Origin: Chrysomallon squamiferum
Lineage: Eukaryota > Mollusca > Gastropoda > Neomphalida > Peltospiridae
DNA: 15,000 bases
Direction of reading: 5' to 3'
NCBI GenBank assembly: GCA_012295275.1
Contig: CM022678.1
Span: 6,868,559 to 6,883,558 of the forward strand
The position numbers were made by a program, and so were the translations under genes. Shown here piece after piece: positions 1 through 7,380 of the stretch. How positions within the stretch are numbered: the first letter of the stretch is position 1; each line of letters starts with the position of its first letter. Below the pieces are notes generated by a model. That model searched no databases and was not told the DNA's origin. It was given only the letters and a program-made list of their open reading frames with translations.

Positions 1-120
1 CAAAATTAAAAGATTAATGAGTTAGCCTTCGTTCACTTGCACTTTGTTTTGAAATTGTCGGTCAGTGAGTAATCAGTCCTAGTTATTTGTGTGTTCTGTA
101 GACCTGAGATCACAGAACAT
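1..120 (-). repeat. Repeat A body, copy 1 (cut by the window edge)
   Basis: Read on the minus strand, this carries the same ordered blocks as the copies at 473-745 and 3769-3976. First comes a TGTTCTGT...ACAGAACA inverted pair (92-119), then ACACACAAAT, a GACCGACAATTT block, an AAGTGCAAGTG block and a final ATTAATCTTTT. It is diverged by scattered substitutions but collinear. On the minus strand it follows the decayed tRNA-Lys fragment at 323-351, separated by CA-rich and AT-rich simple sequence. It is non-coding, and the element family is not recognised. Confidence 0.75.
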
Positions 121-322
121 CACAGAAGTTGTGCGTGCGTGGGCGTGTGGGCGTGTGTGAGGGCGCGTGCGCCACTATGTACATGCAATTATGTATGAGT
201 ATAAAAAAATAAATATAAAAAAAATAAATAATAAATAAATATATATATATATACGTAAGTTAGTCAATAAATAAACTAATATATATTTTTCGTTCGACAC
301 ACTAGTTCAAAAATTGTTAGCA
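121..322. repeat. Simple-sequence spacer: GT/GC-rich then AT-rich
   Basis: A purine-pyrimidine alternating G/T/C stretch (about 129-172, rich in GTGCGTG and GGCGTG) is followed by AAAT-type and (AT)n sequence (about 200-255). No gene is visible. The CA-rich strand of the first part abuts the repeat A hairpin, the same arrangement as the CA/TA tract next to the copy at 3769. Confidence 0.7.
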
Positions 323-351
323 AGCCCACGCAGGAACTTGAACCATCAGAT
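323..351 (-). pseudogene. tRNA-Lys 3' fragment (decayed)
   Basis: On the minus strand this reads ATCTGA, then TGGTTCAAGTTCCTG, then CGTGGGCT. Those parts match the anticodon-stem 3' side, T arm and acceptor 3' side of the intact tRNA-Lys at 993-1065. About seven bases covering the variable loop and start of the T stem are deleted, and the T-arm region has several substitutions. The 5' half is absent, so it cannot fold as a tRNA. It sits in the same order relative to a downstream repeat A body as the intact gene does, which suggests an older copy of the same composite unit. Confidence 0.75.
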
Positions 352-377
352 CGGGTAAAAGGTAAAAAAAAAATAAA

Positions 378-380
<3 letters not shown>

Positions 381-420
<40 letters not shown>
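381..420. repeat. (AT)20 microsatellite
   Basis: This is a perfect AT dinucleotide tract of 40 bases next to an A-rich stretch. It separates the decayed tRNA-Lys fragment from a partial repeat A body. Confidence 0.97.
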
Positions 421-427
<7 letters not shown>

Positions 428-429
428 GG

Positions 430-472
430 AGATAAAATCAAAAGATTAATCAGTAACCCTTTGTACACTTGT
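430..472 (-). repeat. Partial repeat A body
   Basis: The blocks ATCAAAAGATTAATC, AGTAACCC and GTACACTTGTCC repeat, in the same order and strand, the end of the repeat A body seen at 3840-3900 (reverse complement). It abuts copy 2, so repeat A material is partly duplicated head to tail here. Confidence 0.6.
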
Positions 473-745
473 CCTAAACGTAAATAAAAAGCCGTTTTAT
501 TCTACGCTGCCAGTTTAAACTAGAAAACAAACACTGTGTCAAATTTTTATCTACGTATACAAATATACATCAGGAACTGTGACAAATAAAAACGAAAAAA
601 AAGAAAAAAAGAAAAGAAAAGAAGATGAAATGAAAAGATTAATCGCAGTGCACTTGTACTTGTCTTCAAATTATCGGTCAGTAAATCGTTAGTTCTGGTG
701 ATTTGTGTGTTCTGTAGATGTGTGAGAACGAGATCACAGAACAGT
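473..745 (-). repeat. Repeat A body, copy 2
   Basis: This is the longest copy. On the minus strand it starts with the inverted pair at 708-743 (TGTTCTGT with ACAGAACA). It then runs through the blocks ACACAAATCACCAGAACTAA, GACCGATAATTTG, ACAAGTACAAGTGCAC, ATTAATCTTTTCATTTCATC and a tail matching the far end of the 3769-3976 copy (TCTAGTTT, TAGAATAAAA). An A/G-rich stretch at about 591-630 is an internal expansion absent from copy 3. It lies downstream of the intact minus-strand tRNA-Lys. No coding potential was seen. Confidence 0.8.
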
Positions 746-769
746 TTGTGATTTGTAGAAACGACATAC

Positions 770-835
770 ACTGTACAGGATACAATCTGTACTGTACAGA
801 ATACAACGTAGACTGTACATGATACAGAGTTGTAG
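770..835. repeat. Three-unit 21-bp minisatellite (ACTGTACA)
   Basis: Three consecutive units begin with ACTGTACA and continue GGATACAAT, GAATACAAC and TGATACAGA. Units start at 770, 791 and 812. Each contains the palindrome TGTACA. The array lies between the repeat A hairpin and the tRNA-Lys gene. Confidence 0.8.
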
Positions 836-890
836 TCAGAGAACTCTGTTAAGAATCGAGGAATCGCACAGTCGGTGGATGGTGGGGACA

Positions 891-909
891 GAGAGAGAGA
901 GAGAGAGAG
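891..909. repeat. Short (GA)n tract
   Basis: A run of alternating AG, about nine units, lies 83 bases past the 3' end of the minus-strand tRNA-Lys. Confidence 0.9.
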
Positions 910-979
910 TCGTTTTATTATGTATTAATACTGTTACACTTTCTGACGACAGAAGGATATTGATTACTTGTAGATTACC

Positions 980-984
980 AAAAA
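980..984 (-). terminator. RNA polymerase III terminator for tRNA-Lys
   Basis: Five A on the plus strand give TTTTT on the minus strand, eight bases beyond the tRNA 3' end at 993. A run of four or more T on the non-template strand is the standard Pol III stop. Confidence 0.8.
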
Positions 985-992
985 CGTCACGA

Positions 993-1065
993 AGCCCACG
1001 TAGGGACTCGAACCCTAGACCCTCAGATTAAAAGTCTGATGCTCTACCGACTGAGCTACGCAGGC
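993..1065 (-). tRNA. tRNA-Lys (anticodon UUU)
   Basis: A 73-base cloverleaf on the minus strand, carrying lysine to AAA/AAG codons. The acceptor GCCTGCG pairs with CGTGGGC through five Watson-Crick pairs and two adjacent G-U wobbles. The D arm is GCTC/GAGC with loop AGTCGGTA. The anticodon stem TCAGA/TCTGA closes loop CTTTTAA, with the anticodon TTT at plus-strand positions 1030-1032. The variable loop is GGGTC, and the T arm TAGGG/CCCTA holds loop TTCGAGT. The A box (TAGCTCAGTCGGT) and B box (GGTTCGAGTCC) are intact, so Pol III transcription is expected. There is no intron. It is identical over all 73 bases to the copy at 4197-4269. The discriminator is T, whereas eukaryotic tRNA-Lys usually has G. 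A SINE head is an alternative, but the perfect fold and terminator favour a gene. Confidence 0.92.
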
Positions 1066-1156
1066 TACAACATTAAGTGCACTATTCGCTTATAAGTGAC
1101 TTTTGAGCTAAGCAGGCCATACAACAGCAGTCACGATTCGCTTATAACTGACTTTT
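1053..1156 (-). repeat. 52-bp tandem duplication including the tRNA 5' end
   Basis: Two adjacent 52-base units (minus strand 1156-1105 and 1104-1053) share AAAAGTCA, TTATAAGCGAAT, TGTTGTA and GCCTGC-TAGCTC. The second unit ends inside the intact tRNA-Lys after its first 13 bases. The first therefore carries a truncated tRNA start (GCCTGCTTAGCTC at 1105-1117) with no following tRNA body. The units differ at roughly ten positions, so the duplication is not recent. Confidence 0.85.
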
Positions 1157-1263
1157 GACCTATATATTAGAGGTTACAATAAAATTATTATTCTCGGTAT
1201 AAACTGGTTATGTTAAAAAAGAACAGAAAGATAAGACTTAAGAAAAGCGTAGAGAGACAGATA

Positions 1264-1347
1264 AATCAAATTAAATTAAATTCAATTAAATTAAATTAAA
1301 TTAAATTCAATAAATATATAAATAAATAAATAAATAAATAAATAAAA
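1264..1347. repeat. (AAATT)n and (AAAT)n microsatellites
   Basis: An imperfect AAATT pentamer array (about 1268-1308) grades into AAAT tetramers (about 1317-1346). Confidence 0.9.
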
Positions 1348-1925
1348 GTTACCTCTAATAAATCATATATAAAAAAAAATATATATATAAACTGAAACTA
1401 AAAATAACCATCCTCTTACATCCATCCACGCACACACACACACACACCAACAATAACAACAATAAAAAAACAAAAAAAAAAATCCAGAAAAACACACCCC
1501 CCCAAAAAAAAAAAAAAAAAAAGATCCTGTTTAGTTTATCATAATCCCGTTCCAGGCTATATCGTCTGCAGACCACCAAAGAATATCTGGACTGTCAAAA
1601 CAACTGCGCGAGAGACGCGTGGAAGACAAATACAGCCTCGCTCTCACCCCCACAGTCGAAATTCCACGAAATACAAAAACATATGTTGCGTGTTTAATAC
1701 CTTTTACCCCCAACCCTGGAGCTAAAATCAATACACATTATTATTATATTTTTAGATCCCTCTCTCGCTTATTAAGAACATCATCACTATACAAATAATT
1801 GAACCTCGTGAAGTACTGCAATATCAATGTCCATACGCTTGTCGTTTTGCAAATCTGAAGTGGACAAAATAAGAGAGACTGACCATTGGTCACGAATATA
1901 AAATTTGAAGGAATCGCCCTGCAAT
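1348..1925. other. Unassigned AT-rich stretch with short repeats
   Basis: It holds a (CA)n tract at about 1429-1447, a C7 run at 1497-1503 and an A19 run at 1504-1522. The part at 1523-1925 is ordinary-complexity sequence. It has a minus-strand frame of about 66 codons, but that frame matches no family I know and is too short to call. Confidence 0.6.
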
Positions 1926-1950
1926 GAACTGAACTGAACTGAACTGAACT
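1926..1950. repeat. (GAACT)5 pentanucleotide repeat
   Basis: Five perfect GAACT units are followed by a near-unit TGACT. Confidence 0.95.
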
Positions 1951-1995
1951 TGACTGCTTAGAATTGTTTTTGCTTCAGGAAACGAGATGACACTT

Positions 1996-2161
1996 AAAAA
2001 AAAAAAAAAAAAAAAGACCTCTATTAGTATTTTTGTAGACAAGAAAAAAAAAAAAAAAAAAAAAAACAGAATAGATCTGTTGTTGTCGTTTAATATTAAA
2101 AATAAGATTAAAGCCTGTAGCAGCCATCGCTGGTTTTAAAGTGTTTTTTTTTTTTTTTTTT
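1996..2161. repeat. Homopolymer cluster: A20, A23 and T18
   Basis: Runs of A lie at 1996-2015 and 2044-2066, and a run of T at 2144-2161, separated by unique sequence. No retroelement sequence could be recognised next to the runs. Confidence 0.9.
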
Positions 2162-2797
2162 AATGCGATGTTTTCTGATCATGTCGGTATATTATTAGGC
2201 TTATTGTGTATTTTTGAACTTTTGTCCTGAAAGTTATTTAATGTTTTGTTTGATGTTGACGTTTTCGCTAATAGCGTAAATTACGTTCATAGTTTAGTTA
2301 TTCTGGCTTGATTCTTTGACATTTTATAGTTAATTAATTATGTAGTTCCCCCGCATACATCTCTCTCTCTGTCTGTCTGTCTCTCTTTCTTATTTATTAT
2401 CTATCCTATAACACGGTTAATATTTAATAACGGCAAGCCAAAAAGAAAATACCCCAAAAGTAGTTACCAAAGACAGAAAGAAACATCAAATTTAATTTAT
2501 TTAATTTATTTAATTTATAAAATTCAGAATACAAGCACAACTAACCATAAAAAATAAACACAAATTCATTATCCCCAGGTGCAAGATCTGATAAACTATA
2601 TCCTTACAGTCACAACCTAATACAACAGACACACACACACACACACATATGTTCTGTGTTTGTTCTGTGTTTGTACTTGCGTAAGCTTGAATATCTCTCT
2701 ATGGTTGAGTTGGATAATAAAATTGTAAAGAAGAAAAATACATTAAGAGATTTCAACGGTGATAAAAACTCTAACCTGCCCACATGAATCCAGTAAT
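2162..2797. other. Unassigned AT-rich stretch
   Basis: It contains a CT/GTCT-type tract at about 2360-2392, short ATTTA repeats at about 2490-2518, a (CA)n tract at about 2630-2646 and a duplicated GTTCTGTGTTT at about 2650-2672. No gene or mobile element was recognised. Confidence 0.6.
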
Positions 2798-2829
<32 letters not shown>

Positions 2830-3166
2830 CTTCGGTTTTATCTATTGGGATTTGAAATTCTTTCTTTTTTACCAGACACATCAGAAATACGCATCTAACA
2901 ACAGAGTGACACTTCTAAAAATGCGCCATTTGTCTAGACGGGAAATATATTACAGTACAAAAAAAAAAAAAAAAAAAAAAAAATCCATATTTTTAATTTA
3001 CAAGTTACTCCCCACTCCCCCCCACCCACCACCACTAAGAAATTCAACGTCATCGCCCCTGATTTTCACATTAAAAAACCCCACACACTTCTCCTAGCAG
3101 ACGACACCGATCTCAAACGGTTATCTGCTTTTATCAGAGAAAAAAAAAAAAAAAAAAAAAAAAAAA
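2798..3166. repeat. Three long poly(A) runs in 370 bp
   Basis: A27 at 2798-2824, A25 at 2959-2983 and A27 at 3140-3166 are spaced roughly 160-180 bases apart, all on the plus strand. The sequences between them do not resemble one another by eye. A C-rich pyrimidine stretch (about 3008-3032) lies between the second and third. Confidence 0.9.
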
Positions 3167-3436
3167 CATTGAGCAAAGTTGCATGATTCCTGTATCGCGT
3201 TTCTTTTGCTTAGCAAACTTATAAAAACGTGTGTGTTTGTTTTGTGCCTCGGTTATCAGAAACTAACGGTGTTTTCATTGGGAATTGAAGAAATGAAGCT
3301 GTGAAGATTTTTCAGACGACGCTAAATATACGGTATAATGTCACCTTGACACCGGCAAAAAAATTTCTGGTACAGATGCTCAATGATGTATGTATGAATG
3401 AATATATGACGCATAATTACACAAATATAAATTTAT
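3167..3436. other. Unassigned sequence
   Basis: Mixed-complexity AT-rich sequence. A 91-codon plus-strand frame begins near 3301 but runs into the CA/TA microsatellite and has no recognisable domain, so it was not called as a gene. Confidence 0.5.
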
Positions 3437-3488
3437 CTGTAATTACGCCTAGGTCCAATTTTATGGATGTGCAGCCAGTTCAGTCTTG
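3437..3488 (+). repeat. Repeat B, copy 1 (short)
   Basis: CTGTAATTAC, TAGGT, then TGGAT-TGCAGCCAGTTCAG and TCTTG recur in the same order and strand at 5280-5346, with an extra stretch of about 12 bases there. Repeat A copy 3 follows after a microsatellite. Confidence 0.7.
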
Positions 3489-3522
3489 TATATATGACGC
3501 ATCATTACATTTCTACGTACGT

Positions 3523-3524
3523 AG

Positions 3525-3555
<31 letters not shown>

Positions 3556-3652
3556 TATATATATATATACATATAAATACATACATATATATAGACACAC
3601 ACACATATATAGACATACATACACACATATATACACACACACATATATATAG

Positions 3653-3687
<35 letters not shown>

Positions 3688-3766
3688 TAGAGAGAGACAA
3701 ACATACATGCATTCATACATACACACATATATACACACACACACACATATATATATAGACATACGA
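3523..3766. repeat. Compound (CATA)n/(CA)n/(TA)n microsatellite
   Basis: About 245 bases of interleaved CATA, CA and TATA units. It creates long open frames of Tyr/Ile/Cys/Val-rich peptide in several frames on both strands. None shows codon structure independent of the repeat, so none is called as a gene. Confidence 0.97.
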
Positions 3767-3768
3767 AA

Positions 3769-3976
3769 TGTTCTGTGATCTCGTTTTCTCACATGTACAG
3801 AACACACAAATCACTAGAACTAACTATTTACTGACCGATAATTTGAGAGCAAGTACAAGTGCACCGCGGGTAACCGATTAATCTTTTGATGTGTCACAGT
3901 GCTGATAAAATCTGACGTAGTGTTAATTTTCTAGTCTTAGCGTCGAATAGAACAGTATTTTATTTAGGTCCATGAA
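3769..3976 (+). repeat. Repeat A body, copy 3
   Basis: On the plus strand this is collinear with the reverse complement of 473-745. It has the inverted pair TGTTCTGT (3769-3776) with ACAGAACA (3797-3804), then ACACACAAATCACTAGAACTAA, cut here for brevity to its main block. ACCGATAATTTGAGA, AAGTACAAGTGCAC, GGTAACCGATTAATC and a tail with AATTTTCTAG and GAATAGAAC follow. It lies 220 bases upstream of the plus-strand tRNA-Lys. No coding potential was seen. Confidence 0.8.
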
Positions 3977-4052
3977 CAATATGACACACTATGAAGAATA
4001 AATCACTAGATGTTTTGCGATTGTTTTTTTTTTTTTCTGTCTGTTTGTCTCT

Positions 4053-4104
4053 CTACCTACCTACCTACCTACCTACCTATATCTGTCTGTCTGTCTGTCT
4101 CTCT
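4053..4104. repeat. (ACCT)n and (CTGT)n tetranucleotide tracts
   Basis: About six CTAC/ACCT units are followed, after a short break, by CTGT units and a short CT run. A T-rich run precedes them at 4024-4036. Confidence 0.93.
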
Positions 4105-4196
4105 ATTAAGAATTAATTTACACTAAATTTAAAAATAAATCTTAAACAAATTTAGAAAGAGTAGCTTAAATGCTTAAGACTGAAAGCAATTTAACA

Positions 4197-4269
4197 GCCT
4201 GCGTAGCTCAGTCGGTAGAGCATCAGACTTTTAATCTGAGGGTCTAGGGTTCGAGTCCCTACGTGGGCT
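4197..4269 (+). tRNA. tRNA-Lys (anticodon UUU)
   Basis: A 73-base cloverleaf identical to the minus-strand gene at 993-1065, discriminator T included. The anticodon TTT lies at 4230-4232 in loop CTTTTAA, on a five-pair stem. The D and T arms, A box and B box are all intact, and there is no intron. The 5' flank differs from that of the other copy and lacks the 52-bp duplication. The 3' flank enters a repeat A body within about 40 bases. It supplies lysine tRNA for AAA/AAG codons. Identity of the tRNA with little flank similarity fits selection, gene conversion or recent spread of a composite repeat. The unusual T discriminator leaves some doubt whether it is charged efficiently. Confidence 0.92.
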
Positions 4270-4278
4270 TCAAAGTAA

Positions 4279-4282
4279 TTTT
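4279..4282 (+). terminator. RNA polymerase III terminator for tRNA-Lys
   Basis: A TTTT run lies nine bases after the tRNA 3' end. Four T is the minimum efficient Pol III stop in many animals. Confidence 0.7.
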
Positions 4283-4302
4283 CGAAATTGTATGTAGAAT
4301 GT

Positions 4303-4412
4303 TCATCTTGACAAGTAATTTCAGGACAGGTACAAGTGTAAGAAAGGTAACCAATTAATATTTTCATTTCATCTTTTTCTGTGTGAATATTTATTTGTGA
4401 CAGAATTTTAAC
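4303..4412 (+). repeat. Repeat A body, copy 4 (diverged)
   Basis: GACAAGTAATTTCAGGAC, GGTACAAGTGTA, GGTAACCAATTAATATTTTC and ATTTCATC, then ATTTGTGACAG, follow the order of the other bodies. The TTTCATTTCATC and TTTGTGACAG parts are closest to copy 2. The hairpin and microsatellite section is missing or reduced, so the tRNA lies almost directly next to the body. Confidence 0.7.
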
Positions 4413-4433
4413 CGTTTATCATGATAAAATAGG

Positions 4434-4600
4434 ATAGTAGCAGTAGCAATAGAAATAATAATAATAACAACTCTGCTACTACTACTGCAACTACTGACAC
4501 CAATGCTACTACTAGTACTTAACTACTAATGCTACTAAACTAGTACTACTGCTACTGCTATTACTACTACCACTAATATTAATACTAACAATACCTAATT
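4434..4600. repeat. Imperfect (ACT)n/(AAT)n trinucleotide region
   Basis: Mixed TAG/CAG/AAT and then ACT/GCT/ATT triplets, heavily interrupted, suggest an old microsatellite. No gene is present. Confidence 0.85.
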
Positions 4601-4974
4601 ACGAATCTTAATTATTTTCTTATCTTTTCTTATCTAAAGAAGAAAAAAAAATCAAATCAAATGATTAACAATTCGGATATCATTTCAGTTCTTTCCTTTC
4701 GTTTTCAAACACTGAATAATATCTCTGGATCTTCACTTCACAGTCAACTGATTTGTAACAAATATCTGAACAAACAAAACAACAGCATAATACGACATTT
4801 AGTTTTGAAATCTTTGGCCTTGTGCTAAATAAACTTGTTTTTCTCGCATGTTTTGTGCCTCTCTGATCCCGCGTGGGCAGAAAAATAAAGAATTTTAAGA
4901 ACAAAAGTAACGAAAATAACGTGATGGATTTAGTTTAAAAAAAAAAAAAAAAAAAAAAAAAGGATAAATTTGGA
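4601..4974. other. Unassigned stretch with poly(A)
   Basis: Ordinary AT-rich sequence ending in an A25 run at 4937-4961. A 74-codon minus-strand frame (4680-4904) has no known motif. A short GC-rich element (CCCGCGTGGGC near 4868) stands out but could not be assigned. Confidence 0.5.
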
Positions 4975-5105
4975 CTGGATAAATGTTTCTGTAAAAATCG
5001 TAGGTTGTAACGTAGGTAAGCTTGTTATGTAAGAATAGAAATGTTTTTTTTTTCTGGGAACGAGTTGCAGGAAAAATTGAATGATTTTTATCGTTTGTTG
5101 TAAAG
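4975..5105 (-). repeat. Repeat C, minus-strand copy
   Basis: Read on the minus strand, blocks AAATCATTCAATTTTTCCTG, CAACTCGTTC, ATTCTTACATAACAAGCTT and ACAACCTA line up in order with 8237-8350 on the plus strand. A T-rich run inside (plus strand 5044-5053) is absent from the other copy. Family unknown; no coding potential. Confidence 0.75.
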
Positions 5106-5279
5106 AGTTTGTTTGGGAGATTTACGACCACTGCACTTAGCAAGTGTCTGTTTGTTTGTAATGGAGTTAAATTCACCGAAAGCATTCAGCAGATGTAAAA
5201 ATTATGCCGTTTTTGTCTGTTGTTCAGTTCTTTTGATCGTGTTATGAATGTCTGATAAAAAAAAAAAAAAAAAAAACGT

Positions 5280-5370
5280 AACTGTAATTACACGTAGGTT
5301 CAGCAGGGTGTGGACCTTTGTGGATATGCAGCCAGTTCAGTTCTTGAAAGGTCGTTGGTTCAAACCTCAC
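5280..5370 (+). repeat. Repeat B, copy 2, with B-box-like sequence
   Basis: It shares CTGTAATTAC, GTAGGTTCA and ATGCAGCCAGTTCAG with 3437-3488. It continues into GTTGGTTCAAACCTCAC, where GTTCAAACC (5358-5366) fits the Pol III B-box pattern GWTCRANNC. No convincing A box or cloverleaf was found, so a decayed tRNA-derived SINE is only a possibility. Confidence 0.55.
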
Positions 5371-5585
5371 CAATGTACTGTTTAATCTCTTGGTTTTTTA
5401 TTTTTGTTTTTTTTTTTTTTTGTATTCTTTTAATTTCAATTTCAATTTTAATTTTAATTTTAAAGGAGCGCCTTTTCTGGCTTATCAAAAACATTTTACA
5501 TATTAATTCCTGTTTCTGAGAAGGTCTACATAAAATATAATCATACTGCTAATCGATAAAAATAACCAGTGGAATGACGGCTACA

Positions 5586-5588
<3 letters not shown>
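5371..5588. other. Unassigned T-rich stretch
   Basis: It holds a T-run at about 5409-5421 and imperfect AATTTC/AATTTT repeats (about 5430-5462). No gene was recognised. Confidence 0.5.

Positions 5589-5655
<67 letters not shown>
5589..5655. repeat. (TC)33 microsatellite
   Basis: A perfect TC tract of 67 bases, followed by a short (TTA)n. The Ser-Leu frame across it is an artefact of the repeat. Confidence 0.98.
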
Positions 5656-5659
<4 letters not shown>

Positions 5660-5670
5660 ATTATTAAACA

Positions 5671-5843
5671 ATAAACGTCAGTTTGACGACTTAAAACTCA
5701 TAATATCGAAACGCGCCCGAGATATCCATGATTTCCACGAAAACAGTCGAACGGTTCGAATTCGGTCAATGACCTATTGTCAGCGGATGTTTCGCGTTCT
5801 GAATAATATTCCGACTGACTCAGAAATCAAAACCAGTTATTAA
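5671..5843 (+). other. CpG-dense patch with a short open frame
   Basis: By eye about 15 CpG occur in 160 bases, well above the surrounding sequence. A plus-strand frame is open to the stop at 5841-5843 and reads a mixed-composition peptide containing KRARDIHDFHENS and YCQRMFRVLNNIP. It has no recognisable domain, and its only upstream extension is the Ser-Leu frame of the microsatellite. An AP-1-type TGACTCA lies at 5816-5822. It could be a regulatory patch or part of an exon; neither is established. Confidence 0.3.
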
Positions 5844-6220
5844 ACGATTAGCAGATTTCCCCGAAAAAACAGTATATTAAGCGTAATAAAAGAAAAACAG
5901 ATATTTGAGATTTCGCCGTCTGCTCTATTAAAGTCTTTTGCCATTAAACTGTTGTGCAAACATTTGGGGTTTACTGTCGCCAGTAATCGTGTTTGTAAGT
6001 ATCTTCACGTCAGAACTGTCTTAGTTAATCCAGGATGTTTGCCTTGAATGTAAATATCGTTAATACTTTTGTTGTGTTTGCTAAATCATCCATTGTCTGG
6101 GGAAACTGAAAATATGTAAGAAAATCTATTTTGTTTAATAAATCTTCAGCACGTTTTAATGTTAGTAGTTATTAGATAAAGCAAATACGTGGTTTGAAGT
6201 ATTATTTAGGTGTATGGAAT
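5844..6220. other. Unassigned sequence
   Basis: Ordinary AT-rich sequence without long repeats. Both strands were scanned and no RNA gene, domain or element was recognised. Confidence 0.5.
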
Positions 6221-6360
6221 AAAAAAAAAAAAAAAAAAAAACAACAACAAAAAAAAAAAACAAAAAACAAAAAAAAAAACGAGAACAAAAAAACAACAAC
6301 GAAAAAACGAAAAAGAAAAATACGAAAACAAAACGAAGAAAATAAACGAAAAAAAAAAAT
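6221..6360. repeat. A-rich low-complexity tract
   Basis: A21 is followed by AAC/AAAC-interrupted A-runs for 140 bases. The Lys/Asn-rich frames here are repeat artefacts. Confidence 0.95.
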
Positions 6361-6373
6361 CTTCCGTCGCCAT

Positions 6374-6777
6374 TACTACTACAACAACAACAACAATTAG
6401 GTATTACTACTACTACTATGACTGCCGTTTCAGTGTCTGTTATTACATATATGATATTATTTCAATTACTGCTGCTATAATTCCTACTTATTACTTAAAT
6501 CCTATTATTTCTAAAACTATTATTAAACTTTCTAAATTTACTGATGTTTACTACCATCACTAAAACTACTAGTTACTATTACTGCTGATGCTATTACCAA
6601 TACCACTGCTACTACAGATATTACTAATACCGCTACTTTTACTATTACTAGTACTGTTACCTCAAAAAAATCTACTGATACTTTTTCGATTATTGCCACC
6701 ACTATACTACTACTATTACTACTACTACTACTACTTATTATTATTATTATTATTAGATATTATTATTATTATTATAA
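6374..6777. repeat. Degenerate trinucleotide field (ACA, ACT, TTA)
   Basis: ACA units and then ACT units near 6374-6420 are followed by interrupted ACT/GCT/ATT triplets. The field ends in purer ACT (about 6701-6735) and TTA (about 6735-6777) arrays. It resembles the smaller field at 4434-4600. Confidence 0.88.
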
Positions 6778-7380
6778 ACTGAAGTCTTAATCATGGATAA
6801 TAGGTATGTTTGTCGTCGTACTAAATGTAAATTACATTATTCATAATTAACTCGACCTTACACCACATATCTAAACACAACCCTATTTCTGTCTGGAGAA
6901 GGGCTTATACAAATGGCGCAGACTGTAATTATGGACAAACTACAAAAAAAAAAAAAAAAAAAAAAAACCCTGTATTTTAAAAGTGATAACAAATAACACA
7001 TCCGTGTCTTTAATGAACAGAAATGTTGAAAAACTCGCCAAAAATATGAATCTGGCCTTCCAATGTTGTGACTGGTCTGTTTCGTGTTTTTTTTTTTTTT
7101 AACTTTCTGCGGTTTTATTTAGCTAATTCTAAATCTGAGAGTTTGTTGTCTTTGCTAAATCCGGCCAACGACGGGACCACTACTAATAATCGATGTTTTG
7201 ATTACAGTTTGGAATTAAGTCGTAGTTCCTGCCTTATTACAACTATCTGTGTCAAATTACTTGCCGTCGACTGATCGATACCGAGCGATCCTATTTCGCC
7301 AGCTTTGATTTGAAATTTGAACGAAGGCGAGATCGATTTAACCGAAAGAAATTAACACCAGGGGTTTTAAAGTGCCTCTT
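6778..7380. other. Unassigned stretch with A24 run
   Basis: Poly(A) lies at 6944-6967 and a T-run at about 7087-7100. CpG density rises from about 7160 towards the candidate promoter. A 68-codon plus frame at 7068-7274 has no recognisable motif. Confidence 0.5.

Noticed and set aside
2759-3097. 112-codon plus-strand frame
   Set aside because: It spans two poly(A) runs read as poly-Lys, and the remaining residues match no family recognised.
3461-3807. Several overlapping Tyr/Cys/Val/Ile-rich frames on both strands
   Set aside because: They are direct translations of the CATA/CA/TA microsatellite, with no sequence outside the repeat that looks coding.
4860-4880. GC-rich CCCGCGTGGGC element as a tRNA or transposon end
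   Set aside because: It resembles the tRNA 3' acceptor only over a few bases. No T arm or matching inverted end was found.
5992-6002. GTAAGT near 5995 as a splice donor
   Set aside because: The preceding bases (GTTT) fit an exon end poorly and there is no supporting open frame or promoter.
6194-6563. Lys/Asn/Tyr-rich plus-strand frames
   Set aside because: They lie within an A-rich tract followed by ACT triplets, so they are low-complexity artefacts.
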